A stretch of DNA of 64,000 bases from Cryomorphaceae bacterium (GCA_017858515.1 JAFMBM010000002.1:1-64000), one strand, 5' to 3'. Positions 7,360 through 17,272 are shown, counted from the stretch's first letter. Notes: generated from the letters alone by a model not told the origin. Program-made: numbers and translations.

Positions 7360-9291
7360 GTGGTGAAACTATCTATTGTTATAGTAAATTACAATGTTGC
7401 TCAATTTCTTGAGCAATGCTTAGCTTCTGTAGCCAAGGCTATTGTTAAGTTGAATGCTGAGGTATTCGTGGTTGACAATGCCAGTGTAGACGAGTCTATT
7501 GAAATGGTTAAAGTCAAATTTCCATGGGTTCACCTTATTGCTAGTCAGGAGAATCTTGGGTTTAGTAAAGGAAATAATTTAGCGATTTCTCGATGTAAAG
7601 GAGAGTTTATATTGTTGTTAAATCCAGACACCGTAGTGGAGGAAAACACCTTTATAGAGTGTATCGAGCATATGCACTCTCATCCAGAATGTGGTGCTTT
7701 GGGAGTTAGGATGCTCGATGGAAAAGGCCATTTCCTTCCCGAATCGAAAAGAGGACTACCTACCCCTGCCACTGCTTTTTACAAAATAAGTGGACTGTAT
7801 AAGATCTTTCCAAAATCCGCTCAATTCAATCGCTACTATCTTGGTCATCAGAATGTAAATGAAAATCAAGAAGTAGAAATTTTGGCCGGAGCTTTCATGT
7901 TTATTCGGAAAAAAGTTCTTGACCAAATAGGCTGGTTAGACGAAGATTATTTCATGTATGGCGAAGACATCGATCTTTCCTATCGCATCGTAAAGGCAGG
8001 ATATCAAAATCATTATTTAGCCAATACGCGCATAATACATTACAAAGGAGAAAGCACAAAAAAGGGGAGCTTGAACTATGTTTTTGTGTTTTATCAAGCC
8101 ATGGCCATTTTTGCTCGAAAGCACTTTAAAAAGAATGGCGCAAGAACCTATTTTATCATCATTCAACTGGCTATTTGGCTGAGAGCCAGCGCTTCTGTAT
8201 TAAAGAGGTTTTTAGACAGAATACACCTCCCCATTTTAGATGCTTCGCTTCTATGGCTTGGAATGTATTTCCTTAAAAATTATTGGGAAAACAACCATCG
8301 TTTCATAAGCGGTGGCGAATATCCTCCCATTTATACTTTTTACGTACTTCCCTTTTACACCTTTATTTTTGTCTTATCCATCTGGCTGAGTGGAGGATAC
8401 GATCGTCCCATTAAATTAGGAAGAATGCAAAGAGGGCTTTTTATTGGAAGTCTGATTCTCTTTGCTGCATACGGTCTATTGAGCGAAGAATGGCGATTTA
8501 GTAGAGCTCTATTATTGCTAGGCGTTGCGTGGGCTTTGGGTCTCAGCAGTCTTCTTAGATTAAGTCTTCAATTTCTATTTAAATCGTACATCGCCAAACC
8601 CGAAACGGAAAAAAGAATTTGGCTGATTGGCTCAAAGGAAGGATCCGAAAGACTTTCAGAACTCATTCGCAAAAGCCGACCGAATGCCCACATAGTTGGA
8701 GAAATGCATCCATCGGAACATAAAAATGCCATTCATAGATTAAAAGAAGCCTGCAGAATCTTTGAGGTAGACGAGGTTATTTTTGATGCGGCAAGCACTT
8801 CCACCCAAAATACATTAGAGCTAATGACTGCGCTTTCAGGGCAATCTGTGGAAATGAAAATTGCACCTCCCGATGCTTTCTTTATAATAGGCAGCAACTC
8901 GATTCACACAAAGGGAGAGTGGTACAGCATGGGTAAAGACCAGCTTCAAGAACCTATATCGAGACGAAATAAGCGAATTCTAGATCTTTTAGTTTCTATC
9001 CTTTTCTTAGCGATTTCCCCACTAATTCTATTCTTTTCTAAAGGGAGAAGAAACATTTTGAACTCGGTAGAGGTATTCGTTGGAAAGAAAACTTGGGTTG
9101 GTTATCAGAATAGAAAAACCCCTTCTGGAGGGAAAGATCGAATGGCTGTGTTCCATCCATCGCAACTGCATAAAGATTTAGAAGGCGAATTAGAGTTTCA
9201 ACAAAAGGTAGAGTTGTTGTATGCTCGCGATTATAAAATTAGTGATGATCTAAAAGTGCTATGGCATTTGGTTTTGAAGACGAATAATTGA
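7360..9291 (+). CDS. GT2 glycosyltransferase fused to a degenerate sugar-transferase-like membrane region
   Basis: Residues 1-270 are a family 2 glycosyltransferase: KLSIVIVNYNVAQFLEQCL, the metal-site NPDT, and DEDYFMYGEDIDLSYR. After about residue 280 come several membrane helices, then a Rossmann-like segment (RIWLIGSKEGSERLSELI to about residue 520) and RRNKRILDLLVSILFLAIS. That order resembles the CoA-binding-like and entry-helix parts of polyprenyl-phosphate sugar phosphotransferases, but the normal catalytic domain after that helix is mostly missing. The role is probably surface polysaccharide or lipid glycosylation. The start is GTG at 7360 or the adjacent GTG at 7363. Confidence 0.8.
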   Translation: MVKLSIVIVNYNVAQFLEQCLASVAKAIVKLNAEVFVVDNASVDESIEMVKVKFPWVHLIASQENLGFSKGNNLAISRCKGEFILLLNPDTVVEENTFIECIEHMHSHPECGALGVRMLDGKGHFLPESKRGLPTPATAFYKISGLYKIFPKSAQFNRYYLGHQNVNENQEVEILAGAFMFIRKKVLDQIGWLDEDYFMYGEDIDLSYRIVKAGYQNHYLANTRIIHYKGESTKKGSLNYVFVFYQAMAIFARKHFKKNGARTYFIIIQLAIWLRASASVLKRFLDRIHLPILDASLLWLGMYFLKNYWENNHRFISGGEYPPIYTFYVLPFYTFIFVLSIWLSGGYDRPIKLGRMQRGLFIGSLILFAAYGLLSEEWRFSRALLLLGVAWALGLSSLLRLSLQFLFKSYIAKPETEKRIWLIGSKEGSERLSELIRKSRPNAHIVGEMHPSEHKNAIHRLKEACRIFEVDEVIFDAASTSTQNTLELMTALSGQSVEMKIAPPDAFFIIGSNSIHTKGEWYSMGKDQLQEPISRRNKRILDLLVSILFLAISPLILFFSKGRRNILNSVEVFVGKKTWVGYQNRKTPSGGKDRMAVFHPSQLHKDLEGELEFQQKVELLYARDYKISDDLKVLWHLVLKTNN

Positions 9292-9302
9292 GAGCGAATA
9301 TC

Positions 9303-9310
9303 TACCTTCG
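9303..9310 (+). promoter_or_regulatory. Putative -7 element of the E2 gene
   Basis: TACCTTCG, a close match to TAnnTTTG, sits 29 bp before the E2 ATG and just after the preceding stop codon. No -33 element at the expected spacing was found. Confidence 0.35.
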
Positions 9311-9339
9311 CGCCCAACCCCCTGATTAAAGCGATTTTT

Positions 9340-10686
9340 ATGGCAAAGTTCGAGCTTGTGATGCCCAAAATGGGCGAGAGTGTTGCAGAAGCTACAATTA
9401 TCAAGTGGCTAAAGAGTGAAGGTGAAACCATTGAAGCCGAAGAATCGGTACTCGAAATTGCGACCGACAAGGTTGATTCTGAGGTTCCTTCTCCTGTAGA
9501 TGGTGTGATCGTAAAGCTTCTTTTTGCTGAAGATGATGTAGTTCAAGTTGGACAACCCATTGCAATTATTGAAACGGAAGCCAGCGCTGCCGCCAATCCT
9601 CCAGCTACGGCATCTGCACCTGTTGAGACTGAAGTAATTGCAGAATCTATTAATCATGCAATCGCCGCTACTTCTGTTGCAGCGGATATTCCTAGAGAAG
9701 CAAACGGCAAGTTTTATTCCCCATTGGTAAGAAGCATTGCCAAAGAAGAAGGGGTGAGTTTAAATGAGCTTGAAACCATTCAAGGCAGTGGATCAGAAGG
9801 ACGAGTAACCAAAGAAGACATTCTTGGTTTCCTCTCGAATAGAGAGAAATCGATGCCTACAGCAGTTCCAGCCGCCGCAGCAATAGAAACAAAAAGTAGT
9901 CCTAGCCCAGCTGCCACAGTCAAAGCCCCTGCAACTTCAACTCCCCCATCTGCACCCAACGTATCCATTGATGCTCAGGACGAGATTATGGAGATGGATC
10001 GTATGAGAAAGCTTATCGCAGATCATATGGTGATGTCTAAACATGTATCTCCTCACGTCACTTCTTTTGTTGAAGTAGACGTAACCAATTTGGTAAACTG
10101 GAGAAATAATATAAAAGATAGCTTCTTTAAAAGAGAAAAAGAGAAGATTACCTTCACTCCTATCTTCATAGAAGCATTGGCCAAAGCAATCAAGGATTTT
10201 CCGATGATCAATATTTCGGTTACCCCAGATAATAAGATTGTAAAAAGAGCGAATATAAACATCGGCATGGCCGCGGCTTTGCCAAGTGGAAATCTAATCG
10301 TACCGGTTATAAAAAATGCCGATCGTCTAAATCTTTTAGGGATAACTAAGACAGTAAACGATCTCGCTTCAAGAGCAAGAAACAATCAGTTGAAACCCGA
10401 TGAGATTCAGGGCGGTACCTACACATTAACGAATGTGGGGACCTTTGGAAATGTAATGGGAACCCCCATTATTAACCAACCTCAAGTGGCTATTATGGCC
10501 GCTGGTGCCATTGTGAAGAAGCCGGCTGTTTTGGAAACCGCTGACGGTGATGTAATTGCCATTCGTCATAAAATGTTCTTATCTCACTCCTATGACCACA
10601 GAGTGGTAGATGGGGCTCTAGGCGGATCTTTTGTTCGTAGAGTAGCAGATTACCTAGAAGCTTTTGATCCGAATCGAGAAATTTAA
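9340..10686 (+). CDS. Dihydrolipoamide acyltransferase E2 of a 2-oxoacid dehydrogenase complex
   Basis: Core subunit that moves acyl groups to CoA. It has one lipoyl domain (residues 1-78, lipoylated Lys in EIATDKVDSEV), a long Ala/Pro/Thr-rich flexible linker, an E3-binding domain (FYSPLVRSIAKEEGV, about 126-165), a second linker, and a catalytic domain ending in HRVVDGALGGSFVRR with the HxxxDG active site. It most resembles the branched-chain 2-oxoacid (BCKDH) type of Bacteroidota, but pyruvate or 2-oxoglutarate specificity cannot be excluded. E1 and E3 genes are not in the window. Confidence 0.9.
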   Translation: MAKFELVMPKMGESVAEATIIKWLKSEGETIEAEESVLEIATDKVDSEVPSPVDGVIVKLLFAEDDVVQVGQPIAIIETEASAAANPPATASAPVETEVIAESINHAIAATSVAADIPREANGKFYSPLVRSIAKEEGVSLNELETIQGSGSEGRVTKEDILGFLSNREKSMPTAVPAAAAIETKSSPSPAATVKAPATSTPPSAPNVSIDAQDEIMEMDRMRKLIADHMVMSKHVSPHVTSFVEVDVTNLVNWRNNIKDSFFKREKEKITFTPIFIEALAKAIKDFPMINISVTPDNKIVKRANINIGMAAALPSGNLIVPVIKNADRLNLLGITKTVNDLASRARNNQLKPDEIQGGTYTLTNVGTFGNVMGTPIINQPQVAIMAAGAIVKKPAVLETADGDVIAIRHKMFLSHSYDHRVVDGALGGSFVRRVADYLEAFDPNREI

Positions 10687-10712
10687 TCGATTATAATTCA
10701 ATGGAGTGTATT

Positions 10713-10747
10713 AGATTCGCTTTTGTATTTCAAAAAGCGAATCTTTT
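10713..10747 (+). terminator. Perfect 12-bp hairpin between E2 gene and RND operon
   Basis: AGATTCGCTTTT (10713-10724) and AAAAGCGAATCT (10733-10744) pair perfectly around an 8-base loop and are followed by TTT. It can serve as an intrinsic terminator for the E2 gene. Because it overlaps the putative -33/-7 region of the downstream efflux operon, it could equally be a repressor operator. Confidence 0.7.
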
Positions 10748-10754
10748 ATCTTTA
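10722..10754 (+). promoter_or_regulatory. Putative RND operon promoter
   Basis: TTTG (10722-10725) and TATCTTTA (10747-10754) are separated by 21 bp, close to the Bacteroidota pattern TTTG-N19-21-TAnnTTTG. The start codon is 5 bp beyond the -7 element, so the leader would be minimal. The -33 element lies in the inverted repeat. Confidence 0.4.
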
Positions 10755-10759
10755 GATCC

Positions 10760-11902
10760 ATGGTGCTTCAGCATACAAGGCGTTTAGCATTGCCATTATT
10801 TCTCCTTCTTCTAGCGACTTCATGCAATGAAAAAGCGGCAGAAATACCTGTAAAAACATTACCCGTATTAACTCTTAAAAAACAAGCCATACCCTATTGG
10901 GGAGAATTTCCTGCTCAGGTTTATGGTATTCAAGATATTCCCATTCGAGCGAGAGTAGAAGGCTTTTTGGAAAAAATACATTTCGAGGAGGGATCTAGTG
11001 TTAAAAAGGGGCAACTACTCTATTCCATAGATCCAATGTCTTATCAGGCTAAATTGAATGCCGCTAAGAGCGAATTGGCTCAAGCAAAAGTGGCTGGCGT
11101 AAAGGCAAAAAACGATCTTGATAGAATTAAACCATTGGCAGAGGATAACGCAGTAAGTAAAAGCGATTTAGACGCTGCTATTGCAAGCTTCGATGCCTCT
11201 GAAGCGGCTATTAAGGCTGCCGAAGCAAAAGTGAGCCTAGCTCAAATCGAATTGGGCTATGCTGACATTCAGGCTCCAATAAATGGTGTGATAGGGAAAA
11301 CGATAGCCACAACAGGTGAATTTGTAGGTCGATCTCCAAATCCTGTAATTTTAAACACAGTAAGTAGAATAGACTCCATTAAAGTAGAATTCTTTATTCC
11401 GGAGCAACGTTATTTACAACTGGCCCGAATTCGACAAGAGGAAAAAGAACAGGACAGAAAACCAATGGACTTTTCGATTATCCTATCCGACGGTAGCACC
11501 TTAGATGCCAAGGGCACTTTTTCTTTTTTAGATCGAGCCGTTGAATCTGCTACTGGTTCTATTCGCGCCCAGGTTGTTTTTCCAAATAAAAACAATTTCG
11601 TTCGCCCTGGTCAGTTTGTACGTTTAAGGGTTACTCAGGAAAGAGAAGAAAATGTAATTGCCATTCCAGCCAGAGCAATAGCAGACCTTCAAGGTCAAAA
11701 ATTTGTTTTTGTGGTTCAGGGCGATTCTACAGTGAAGAGAAATATTCAAATTAGAGACGTACTTCGTGATTTAGTCATTGTAGGCCAAGGAATCAATGAA
11801 GGAGAAAAGATAGTTTTAGAAGGGATTCAAACCTTAAAGTCAGGCTCGAAAATCAATGCAGAGGAAGCGAAATTTGAATCTGTAAATGACATTAAGCTCT
11901 GA
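10760..11902 (+). CDS. RND efflux periplasmic adaptor lipoprotein
   Basis: Membrane fusion protein bridging the RND pump and the outer-membrane factor. A lipoprotein signal ends at LLATSC (Cys at about residue 22). The barrel-sandwich/lipoyl halves are at about 60-100 and 170-200 (IPIRARVEGFLEKIHFEEGS and ADIQAPINGVIGKTIATTGE), with an alpha-helical hairpin between (AKSELAQAKVAGVKAKNDLD). A beta-barrel and membrane-proximal domain follow. The 380-residue length fits AcrA-like adaptors. It overlaps the pump gene by one base (TGATG), so translation is probably coupled. Confidence 0.92.
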   Translation: MVLQHTRRLALPLFLLLLATSCNEKAAEIPVKTLPVLTLKKQAIPYWGEFPAQVYGIQDIPIRARVEGFLEKIHFEEGSSVKKGQLLYSIDPMSYQAKLNAAKSELAQAKVAGVKAKNDLDRIKPLAEDNAVSKSDLDAAIASFDASEAAIKAAEAKVSLAQIELGYADIQAPINGVIGKTIATTGEFVGRSPNPVILNTVSRIDSIKVEFFIPEQRYLQLARIRQEEKEQDRKPMDFSIILSDGSTLDAKGTFSFLDRAVESATGSIRAQVVFPNKNNFVRPGQFVRLRVTQEREENVIAIPARAIADLQGQKFVFVVQGDSTVKRNIQIRDVLRDLVIVGQGINEGEKIVLEGIQTLKSGSKINAEEAKFESVNDIKL

Positions 11903-14900
11903 TGCAGAAGCCAACTAAACATCATTTTTTTGTAGAGCACCCCATTATGGCTATTGTCATTGCTATTGTAATGACAGTTGTTGGATTCATTAGTATTCTA
12001 GGACTTCCCATCGAACAGTACCCAGATATTGCTCCGCCCATAGTTCAAATTCGAGCGGCCTATACAGGGGCGAATGCTTTGAGTATCGAAGAAAGCGTGG
12101 CCTCCCCCATTGAAGATCAGATCAACGGAGTAGATAATATGATCTACATGAAATCCGTGAATGCCAACGATGGCACCATGAGTTTGGATGTGAGCTTCGA
12201 CATAGGAACCGACCCGGATATGAATACGGTATTCGTTCAAAACCGTGTTTCTTCCGCTACGGCAAAACTTCCTGAAGAGGTAAAGAGAATGGGGGTTACC
12301 ACCCAAAAATCAATGTCAAATATCTTGATGCTGATTGGCTTGACTTCTACGGATGAGTCTATGGATCAGAATTTCCTTGGAAACTATGCCCTGATCAATG
12401 TGAAAGATCAATTGGCCCGCATACCTGGAATTGGACGAGTGGATGTGCTTGGAGCTAGTAGTTATTCGATGCGCATTTGGGTAAAGCCTGATAAACTTTC
12501 AGGATTAGGTCTTTCCATTAGTGAAATCATTGCTGCAGTGCGCGCTCAAAATGTAATTGTTGCCGGAGGTAAATTTGGTGCAGAACCCGCTCCTGCTGGT
12601 ACCGAATTCACCTATACCGTTCGTCTTCCAGAGCGCTTAAAGACAGAAGCTCAATTTGGTGATATAGTTGTTCGAACTCTGTCAGATGGCAGTCAGGTTA
12701 AGGTACGTGATATTGCTCGAGTATCTCTAGAGGTTGAAAGCTATTCGGCACGATCAAGGTTGAATGGACAAGCAGCGGCCACCATCGCCATTTATCAGGC
12801 ACCCGGGTCGAATGCTGTTGTACTAGCCGAGTCTATTCGTGCAACGATGAATGATTTGGCCGATAAATTCCCTGAAGGAATGAGCCATACCATTGCGCTT
12901 GATTCAACAGAACCTATTACAGCGGGCATTGAGGAAATCATTGAAACGCTAATCATTGCACTATTGCTGGTGATTTTGGTTGTATATCTATTCATTCAAG
13001 ACCTTCGAGCCACCCTCATTCCTACTTTGGCCATACCCGTATCGCTACTTGCTGCCTTTATGTTTTTCCCTCTATTGGGTTTTACCATTAACGTTCTTTC
13101 TTTACTCGGATTAGTACTCGCTATTGGTATTGTGGTAGATGATGCCATTGTTGTTGTTGAAGCCGTTCAGGTTAATATGGCGGAAGGAATGAATCCAAAA
13201 GACGCCACATCTAAAGCCATGCGCGAAGTAACAGTGCCCGTAATTGCAACAACTTTGGTTTTAATTTCGGTCTTCTTGCCTGTATCCTTTATGGGTGGAA
13301 TTACCGGAAAACTCTACCAACAGTTTGCCATTACAGTTGCGGTATCTACTCTGTTTTCTTCCATTAACGCTTTAAGTCTATCCCCTGCCCTTTGCTCCTT
13401 AATCCTCAAGGAGAAAAAAGAAACCAAAGGATTGCTTGGCAAATTCTTTAAAGGCTTCAATAATTGGTTTGATAAAAAAACAGACGGGTATACCAATGTA
13501 ACTTCCGTCTTAACCAAAAAATTTAAGCGTAGTGTTCTATATGTTGGCATAGCCATTCTAGGCACTGCATTGCTTGGAATGAAATTGCCAGGAGGATTTA
13601 TTCCAGAGGAAGACCAAGGTTATATCTTTTTGAATTTACAACTTCCGATGGCCGCCTCTTTACAAAGAACCGATGCCTCTGCTGTTAAAATCGAAAATAT
13701 ACTCTCACAAATACCCGCTGTTGAGCATGTTACTACCATTTCAGGATTTAGTATGCTCTCGGGTGCAATGGCTACCAATACTGGATTTCTCTTCGTAAAA
13801 TTGACCGATTGGGCAGATCGAAAAGGCACTGCTCTGCAAATCGCCAAGAAATTAAACGGCTTTTTGTATATGAAAATTACAGATGGTCAAGGCTATGCCT
13901 TCGGCCCTCCTCCTATTCCTGGTTTAGGAAATGGAAGCGGTTTCTCGATCATGATTCAGGACAAGAGTGGGAACAATCCGCAATACCTAGAAAAATACGT
14001 TCGAGCCTTTGTACAGGAAGCAAATGCTAGACCAGAAATAGGGTCTGCAATCACTATGTATCAGGCTTCTGTGCCACAAAAAAGTATTGAAATAAACCGC
14101 GATAAAGCTTTACAAGCGGGAGTAAAATTAGAAGACGTTTACAACACTTTTGCTGCTTTTCTTGGAGGCGCATACATCAACGACTTCAACCAATTTGGAA
14201 AGCTTTACAGAACCTATGTTCAAGCTGAAGCCGAGTTTAGGAAAGATGAGAATGACTTAAACCTCTTTTTTGTAAAAAATTCGCAAGGCGATGATGTTCC
14301 GCTATCCGCACTTATAAAGGTGGGGGAAGTATATGGTCCAGAATATACAAACCGCTTCAATATGTATCGCTCGGCTGAGGTAACTGGGCAACCTGCAGAT
14401 GGATTTAGCTCGGCACAAGCCATGAAAGCACTTAAGGAAGTCGCAGAAAAGGTGCTCCCTCCTGATATGTCGACCTCTTGGAATGCGATGAGCTACCAAG
14501 AGGATAAAGCTTCAGGATCGGCAGCAGTGGTTTTTGGGTTCTCCTTATTCTTCGTCTTCCTGATTTTAGCAGCTCAATACGAAAGCTGGACTATGCCCTT
14601 GAGTATTCTTATGGGAACTCCTTTTGCCCTAGGAGGCGCTTTGCTTTTCATGTATATCGCTCGGCTCTTCTTAGGTGGATATGAATTAAACATCTTCGGT
14701 CAAATCAGCTTAGTAATGCTAATTGCCATGGCGGCGAAAAATGCCATCCTTATAATAGAGTTTGCCAAGATGCGATTTGATGAAGGCATGTCTCTTATTG
14801 ATGCGGCCATCTCAGCTGCGCAATTGAGATTCCGTCCTATCCTAATGACCGCCTTTTCGTTTATCTTGGGTATTCTTCCTCTAATAATTGCTTCTGGTGC

Positions 14901-15066
14901 GGGGGCAGAGGCCAGAAAAATTATGGGAATGGCATTGCTAGGTGGTATGGTCGTTGCAACTTTTCTAGGTGTGCTTCTCTATCCTGCTTTCTTCGTTCTT
15001 ATTGGTAAAATGGCTGGCTATGAAAAAGAAAGAGATCGTCTAAAAAACAGTAAGAAAGATGAATAA
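11902..15066 (+). CDS. RND multidrug efflux pump, HAE-1 family (AcrB-like)
   Basis: Inner-membrane proton/drug antiporter of 1054 residues, normal for HAE-1. It begins FFVEHPIMAIVIAIVMTVVG (helix 1) and IEQYPDIAPPIVQI, a signature of this family. Helix 4 has the paired proton-relay aspartates in GIVVDDAIVVVEAV, and helix 10 has the conserved Lys in MAAKNAILIIEFAKMR. Two large periplasmic loops are present. It overlaps the outer-membrane factor gene by 8 bp. It exports hydrophobic drugs, detergents or solvents; the specific substrate is unknown. No local regulator gene is adjacent. Confidence 0.96.
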   Translation: MQKPTKHHFFVEHPIMAIVIAIVMTVVGFISILGLPIEQYPDIAPPIVQIRAAYTGANALSIEESVASPIEDQINGVDNMIYMKSVNANDGTMSLDVSFDIGTDPDMNTVFVQNRVSSATAKLPEEVKRMGVTTQKSMSNILMLIGLTSTDESMDQNFLGNYALINVKDQLARIPGIGRVDVLGASSYSMRIWVKPDKLSGLGLSISEIIAAVRAQNVIVAGGKFGAEPAPAGTEFTYTVRLPERLKTEAQFGDIVVRTLSDGSQVKVRDIARVSLEVESYSARSRLNGQAAATIAIYQAPGSNAVVLAESIRATMNDLADKFPEGMSHTIALDSTEPITAGIEEIIETLIIALLLVILVVYLFIQDLRATLIPTLAIPVSLLAAFMFFPLLGFTINVLSLLGLVLAIGIVVDDAIVVVEAVQVNMAEGMNPKDATSKAMREVTVPVIATTLVLISVFLPVSFMGGITGKLYQQFAITVAVSTLFSSINALSLSPALCSLILKEKKETKGLLGKFFKGFNNWFDKKTDGYTNVTSVLTKKFKRSVLYVGIAILGTALLGMKLPGGFIPEEDQGYIFLNLQLPMAASLQRTDASAVKIENILSQIPAVEHVTTISGFSMLSGAMATNTGFLFVKLTDWADRKGTALQIAKKLNGFLYMKITDGQGYAFGPPPIPGLGNGSGFSIMIQDKSGNNPQYLEKYVRAFVQEANARPEIGSAITMYQASVPQKSIEINRDKALQAGVKLEDVYNTFAAFLGGAYINDFNQFGKLYRTYVQAEAEFRKDENDLNLFFVKNSQGDDVPLSALIKVGEVYGPEYTNRFNMYRSAEVTGQPADGFSSAQAMKALKEVAEKVLPPDMSTSWNAMSYQEDKASGSAAVVFGFSLFFVFLILAAQYESWTMPLSILMGTPFALGGALLFMYIARLFLGGYELNIFGQISLVMLIAMAAKNAILIIEFAKMRFDEGMSLIDAAISAAQLRFRPILMTAFSFILGILPLIIASGAGAEARKIMGMALLGGMVVATFLGVLLYPAFFVLIGKMAGYEKERDRLKNSKKDE

Positions 15067-16453
15067 ATTGCGTCCTTCCCTTATTAAAATAACTGTTCTT
15101 TTTCTCATTTTAGGAAGCTGTAAACTTGGACCGGATTACGAAGCTCCCAATCTCAACCTTCCAACCTACTGGAATTCTGCAGATAAGAATATTCAAGTAG
15201 ATTCTGTGTTTATTCCCAATTCTTGGTGGACCTATTTCGAAGATCCCATATTAGACACTTTAATTCGGGAAGCTTTAGTTAATAACAGAAATGTACTAAT
15301 TGCAGCTCAAAGAGTAGAAAGGTCTATGCTCTTGCTGAACATTCAAAAAGCAGCACTTTGGCCGTCTTTTAGTTACAATGGCTCTAGTGGAATTAATTCT
15401 GTATTCACCGACCCTAACTTAAGTATTGGTTCTTCCATGGCTTGGGAATTGGATTTTTGGGGAAGACTTCGTCGCTTAAATGAAAGCCAAAAAGCACTCT
15501 TTTTATCAGATATAAATGCACAACGTGCACTGCAGATCGAATTGATATCTCAAGTTGCGAACAGTTATTACCAACTTCTAGAATTTCGCCAGAGAACCAA
15601 TATTGCAATTGAAAACACCAATCTGCGAGACAGTATGCAAATCATTATTGGAAAGCGTTTTAAAGGAGGTGTTGTTCCAGAGATAGATCTAAATCAAGCC
15701 CAAATCCAATACGCCATTAGCGCGAGTTCAGTTCCTTCTTTTAAACGACTCAGTGCACAGACGGAGCAAAATTTATCCGTTCTCGTAGGAAGATTGCCTT
15801 CCACTATTGCAAATGGAAACAGTTTAGAAAATCAGAAGTACGATTTGGATCTTGCTCTAGCTATCCCTTCCGAAATTGTTAAGAATAGGCCGGATATAGT
15901 GGAAGCAGAGCAAGAACTTATAGCACAAAATGCAGAAATAGGTGCGGCAGTGGCTAATTTGTATCCTCGCTTTAGTTTAAATGGTTCTGTTTCATATGGC
16001 AGCAATAATATAGACGGATTAGATGATCTTTTTTGGAATTTAGGACTTAACCTCACCGGACCTCTCTGGCAATGGAGACGAAATTTAAGAGCGGTAGAGG
16101 TTGAGAAAAAGGATACTGAAATTGCACTGTTAGCCTACGAACAAAAAGTATTAACCGCTTTTGCAGAAGTTGAAAATGCATTAATCAGTATTCAAACATT
16201 AAGAGACGAAATTGTGGCAAGAAAATTACACGTTGAAGCGGCAAATAGCGCTCAATATCTTTCGTATAAACGATATAATCAAGGAGTTACCAGTTATCTC
16301 GAATACCTAGAATCACAAAGACAAGCCTTTGATGCACAAAACTTCTTGGCCCAAACACAAGCACAACTATTAACTGCCTATTTCAGCCTATACAAGGCCA
16401 CTGGTGGTGGATGGTTGAATGAGAATGAGAAGGCTCAATCCGATAAACAGTAA
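15059..16453 (+). CDS. Outer-membrane efflux lipoprotein (TolC/OprM family)
   Basis: 464 residues with a lipoprotein signal ending LILGSC (Cys at about residue 21) followed by KLGPDYEAPNLNLPTYW, the typical start of NodT/OprM factors. Two repeated halves with long coiled-coil helices follow (LNQAQIQYAIS and later LEYLESQRQAFDAQNFLAQTQ), the channel-forming repeats of this family. It completes the tripartite pump with the two preceding genes and overlaps the pump gene. Confidence 0.93.
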   Translation: MNKLRPSLIKITVLFLILGSCKLGPDYEAPNLNLPTYWNSADKNIQVDSVFIPNSWWTYFEDPILDTLIREALVNNRNVLIAAQRVERSMLLLNIQKAALWPSFSYNGSSGINSVFTDPNLSIGSSMAWELDFWGRLRRLNESQKALFLSDINAQRALQIELISQVANSYYQLLEFRQRTNIAIENTNLRDSMQIIIGKRFKGGVVPEIDLNQAQIQYAISASSVPSFKRLSAQTEQNLSVLVGRLPSTIANGNSLENQKYDLDLALAIPSEIVKNRPDIVEAEQELIAQNAEIGAAVANLYPRFSLNGSVSYGSNNIDGLDDLFWNLGLNLTGPLWQWRRNLRAVEVEKKDTEIALLAYEQKVLTAFAEVENALISIQTLRDEIVARKLHVEAANSAQYLSYKRYNQGVTSYLEYLESQRQAFDAQNFLAQTQAQLLTAYFSLYKATGGGWLNENEKAQSDKQ

Positions 16454-16465
16454 AATAAATCAACT

Positions 16466-17272
16466 TTGAAATTAAATAGACCCCTTTGCTTTTTCGATCT
16501 TGAAACAACTGGAGTAGATGTAGTAAAGGACCGGATTGTAGAAATCGGTATCGTAAAAAAGATGGTAAATGGTGAAACGCTTCGAAAGCGTTTGCTCATT
16601 AACCCTGGTATGCCTATTCCAAAAGAATCAACAGAAATTCACGGAATTACGAATGAAATGGTTAAGCAGGCTCCCCTCTTTGAAGAAAAAGCCAAAGAAA
16701 TCCTCCAATTTATCGGTGATAGTGATCTTGCGGGATTCAATTCAAATAAATTTGACATCCCCATTTTAGCCGAGGAATTTGAAAGAGCTAGAGCAGCAGG
16801 AAAGAGCCTCGACTTTGACATGAAAAAGCGCTTTGCTGTGGACGTTCAGAACATTTTTCACAAAATGGAACCCCGAACGCTTGTAGCAGCCTTAAAATTT
16901 TACTGCAATGAAGTGCTGGAAGATGCACATTCCGCTTTGGCAGATACAGAGGCAACCTTAAGGGTTTTTGAGGCTCAAACCATTCGTTATCAAGATGAGT
17001 TTGAAAGCTTGGCCAAAGAGCAAGGTACCAAAGTAGATATTGCCTTTTTGAGTGCCTTATCAAATCGGGGAAATGCATTAGATTTTGCTGGATTTATTCG
17101 TGAAGGACAAGATGGAAGTGCTCAATTCAGTTTCGGAAAGCATAAAGGTAAATCAGTATCTAAAGTGCTCAAAGAAGATCCAGGATATTATGCTTGGATT
17201 CAAAATGCCGACTTCCCTCTCTACACCAAAAAAGTATTAACAGAATTAAAACTTAAAGAACTTAAGAGTTGA
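16466..17272 (+). CDS. DnaQ-like 3'-5' exonuclease with DUF3820-like tail
   Basis: 268 residues. Exo motifs: I in CFFDLETTGVD (catalytic Asp/Glu), II in GFNSNKFDIPIL, III in HSALADTEATL (His/Asp), the DEDDh set. The C-terminal 50 residues (FSFGKHKGKSVSKVLKEDPGYYAWI) match the small putative-quorum/DUF3820-like module often attached to exonucleases. The start is TTG at 16466: the first residues MKLNRPLCFFDLETTG fit the family N-terminus and no ATG is near. It lies 12 bp after the efflux operon and overlaps the next gene by 4 bp. Probably a DNA repair or RNA/DNA end-trimming enzyme; the substrate is not known. Confidence 0.88.
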   Translation: MKLNRPLCFFDLETTGVDVVKDRIVEIGIVKKMVNGETLRKRLLINPGMPIPKESTEIHGITNEMVKQAPLFEEKAKEILQFIGDSDLAGFNSNKFDIPILAEEFERARAAGKSLDFDMKKRFAVDVQNIFHKMEPRTLVAALKFYCNEVLEDAHSALADTEATLRVFEAQTIRYQDEFESLAKEQGTKVDIAFLSALSNRGNALDFAGFIREGQDGSAQFSFGKHKGKSVSKVLKEDPGYYAWIQNADFPLYTKKVLTELKLKELKS

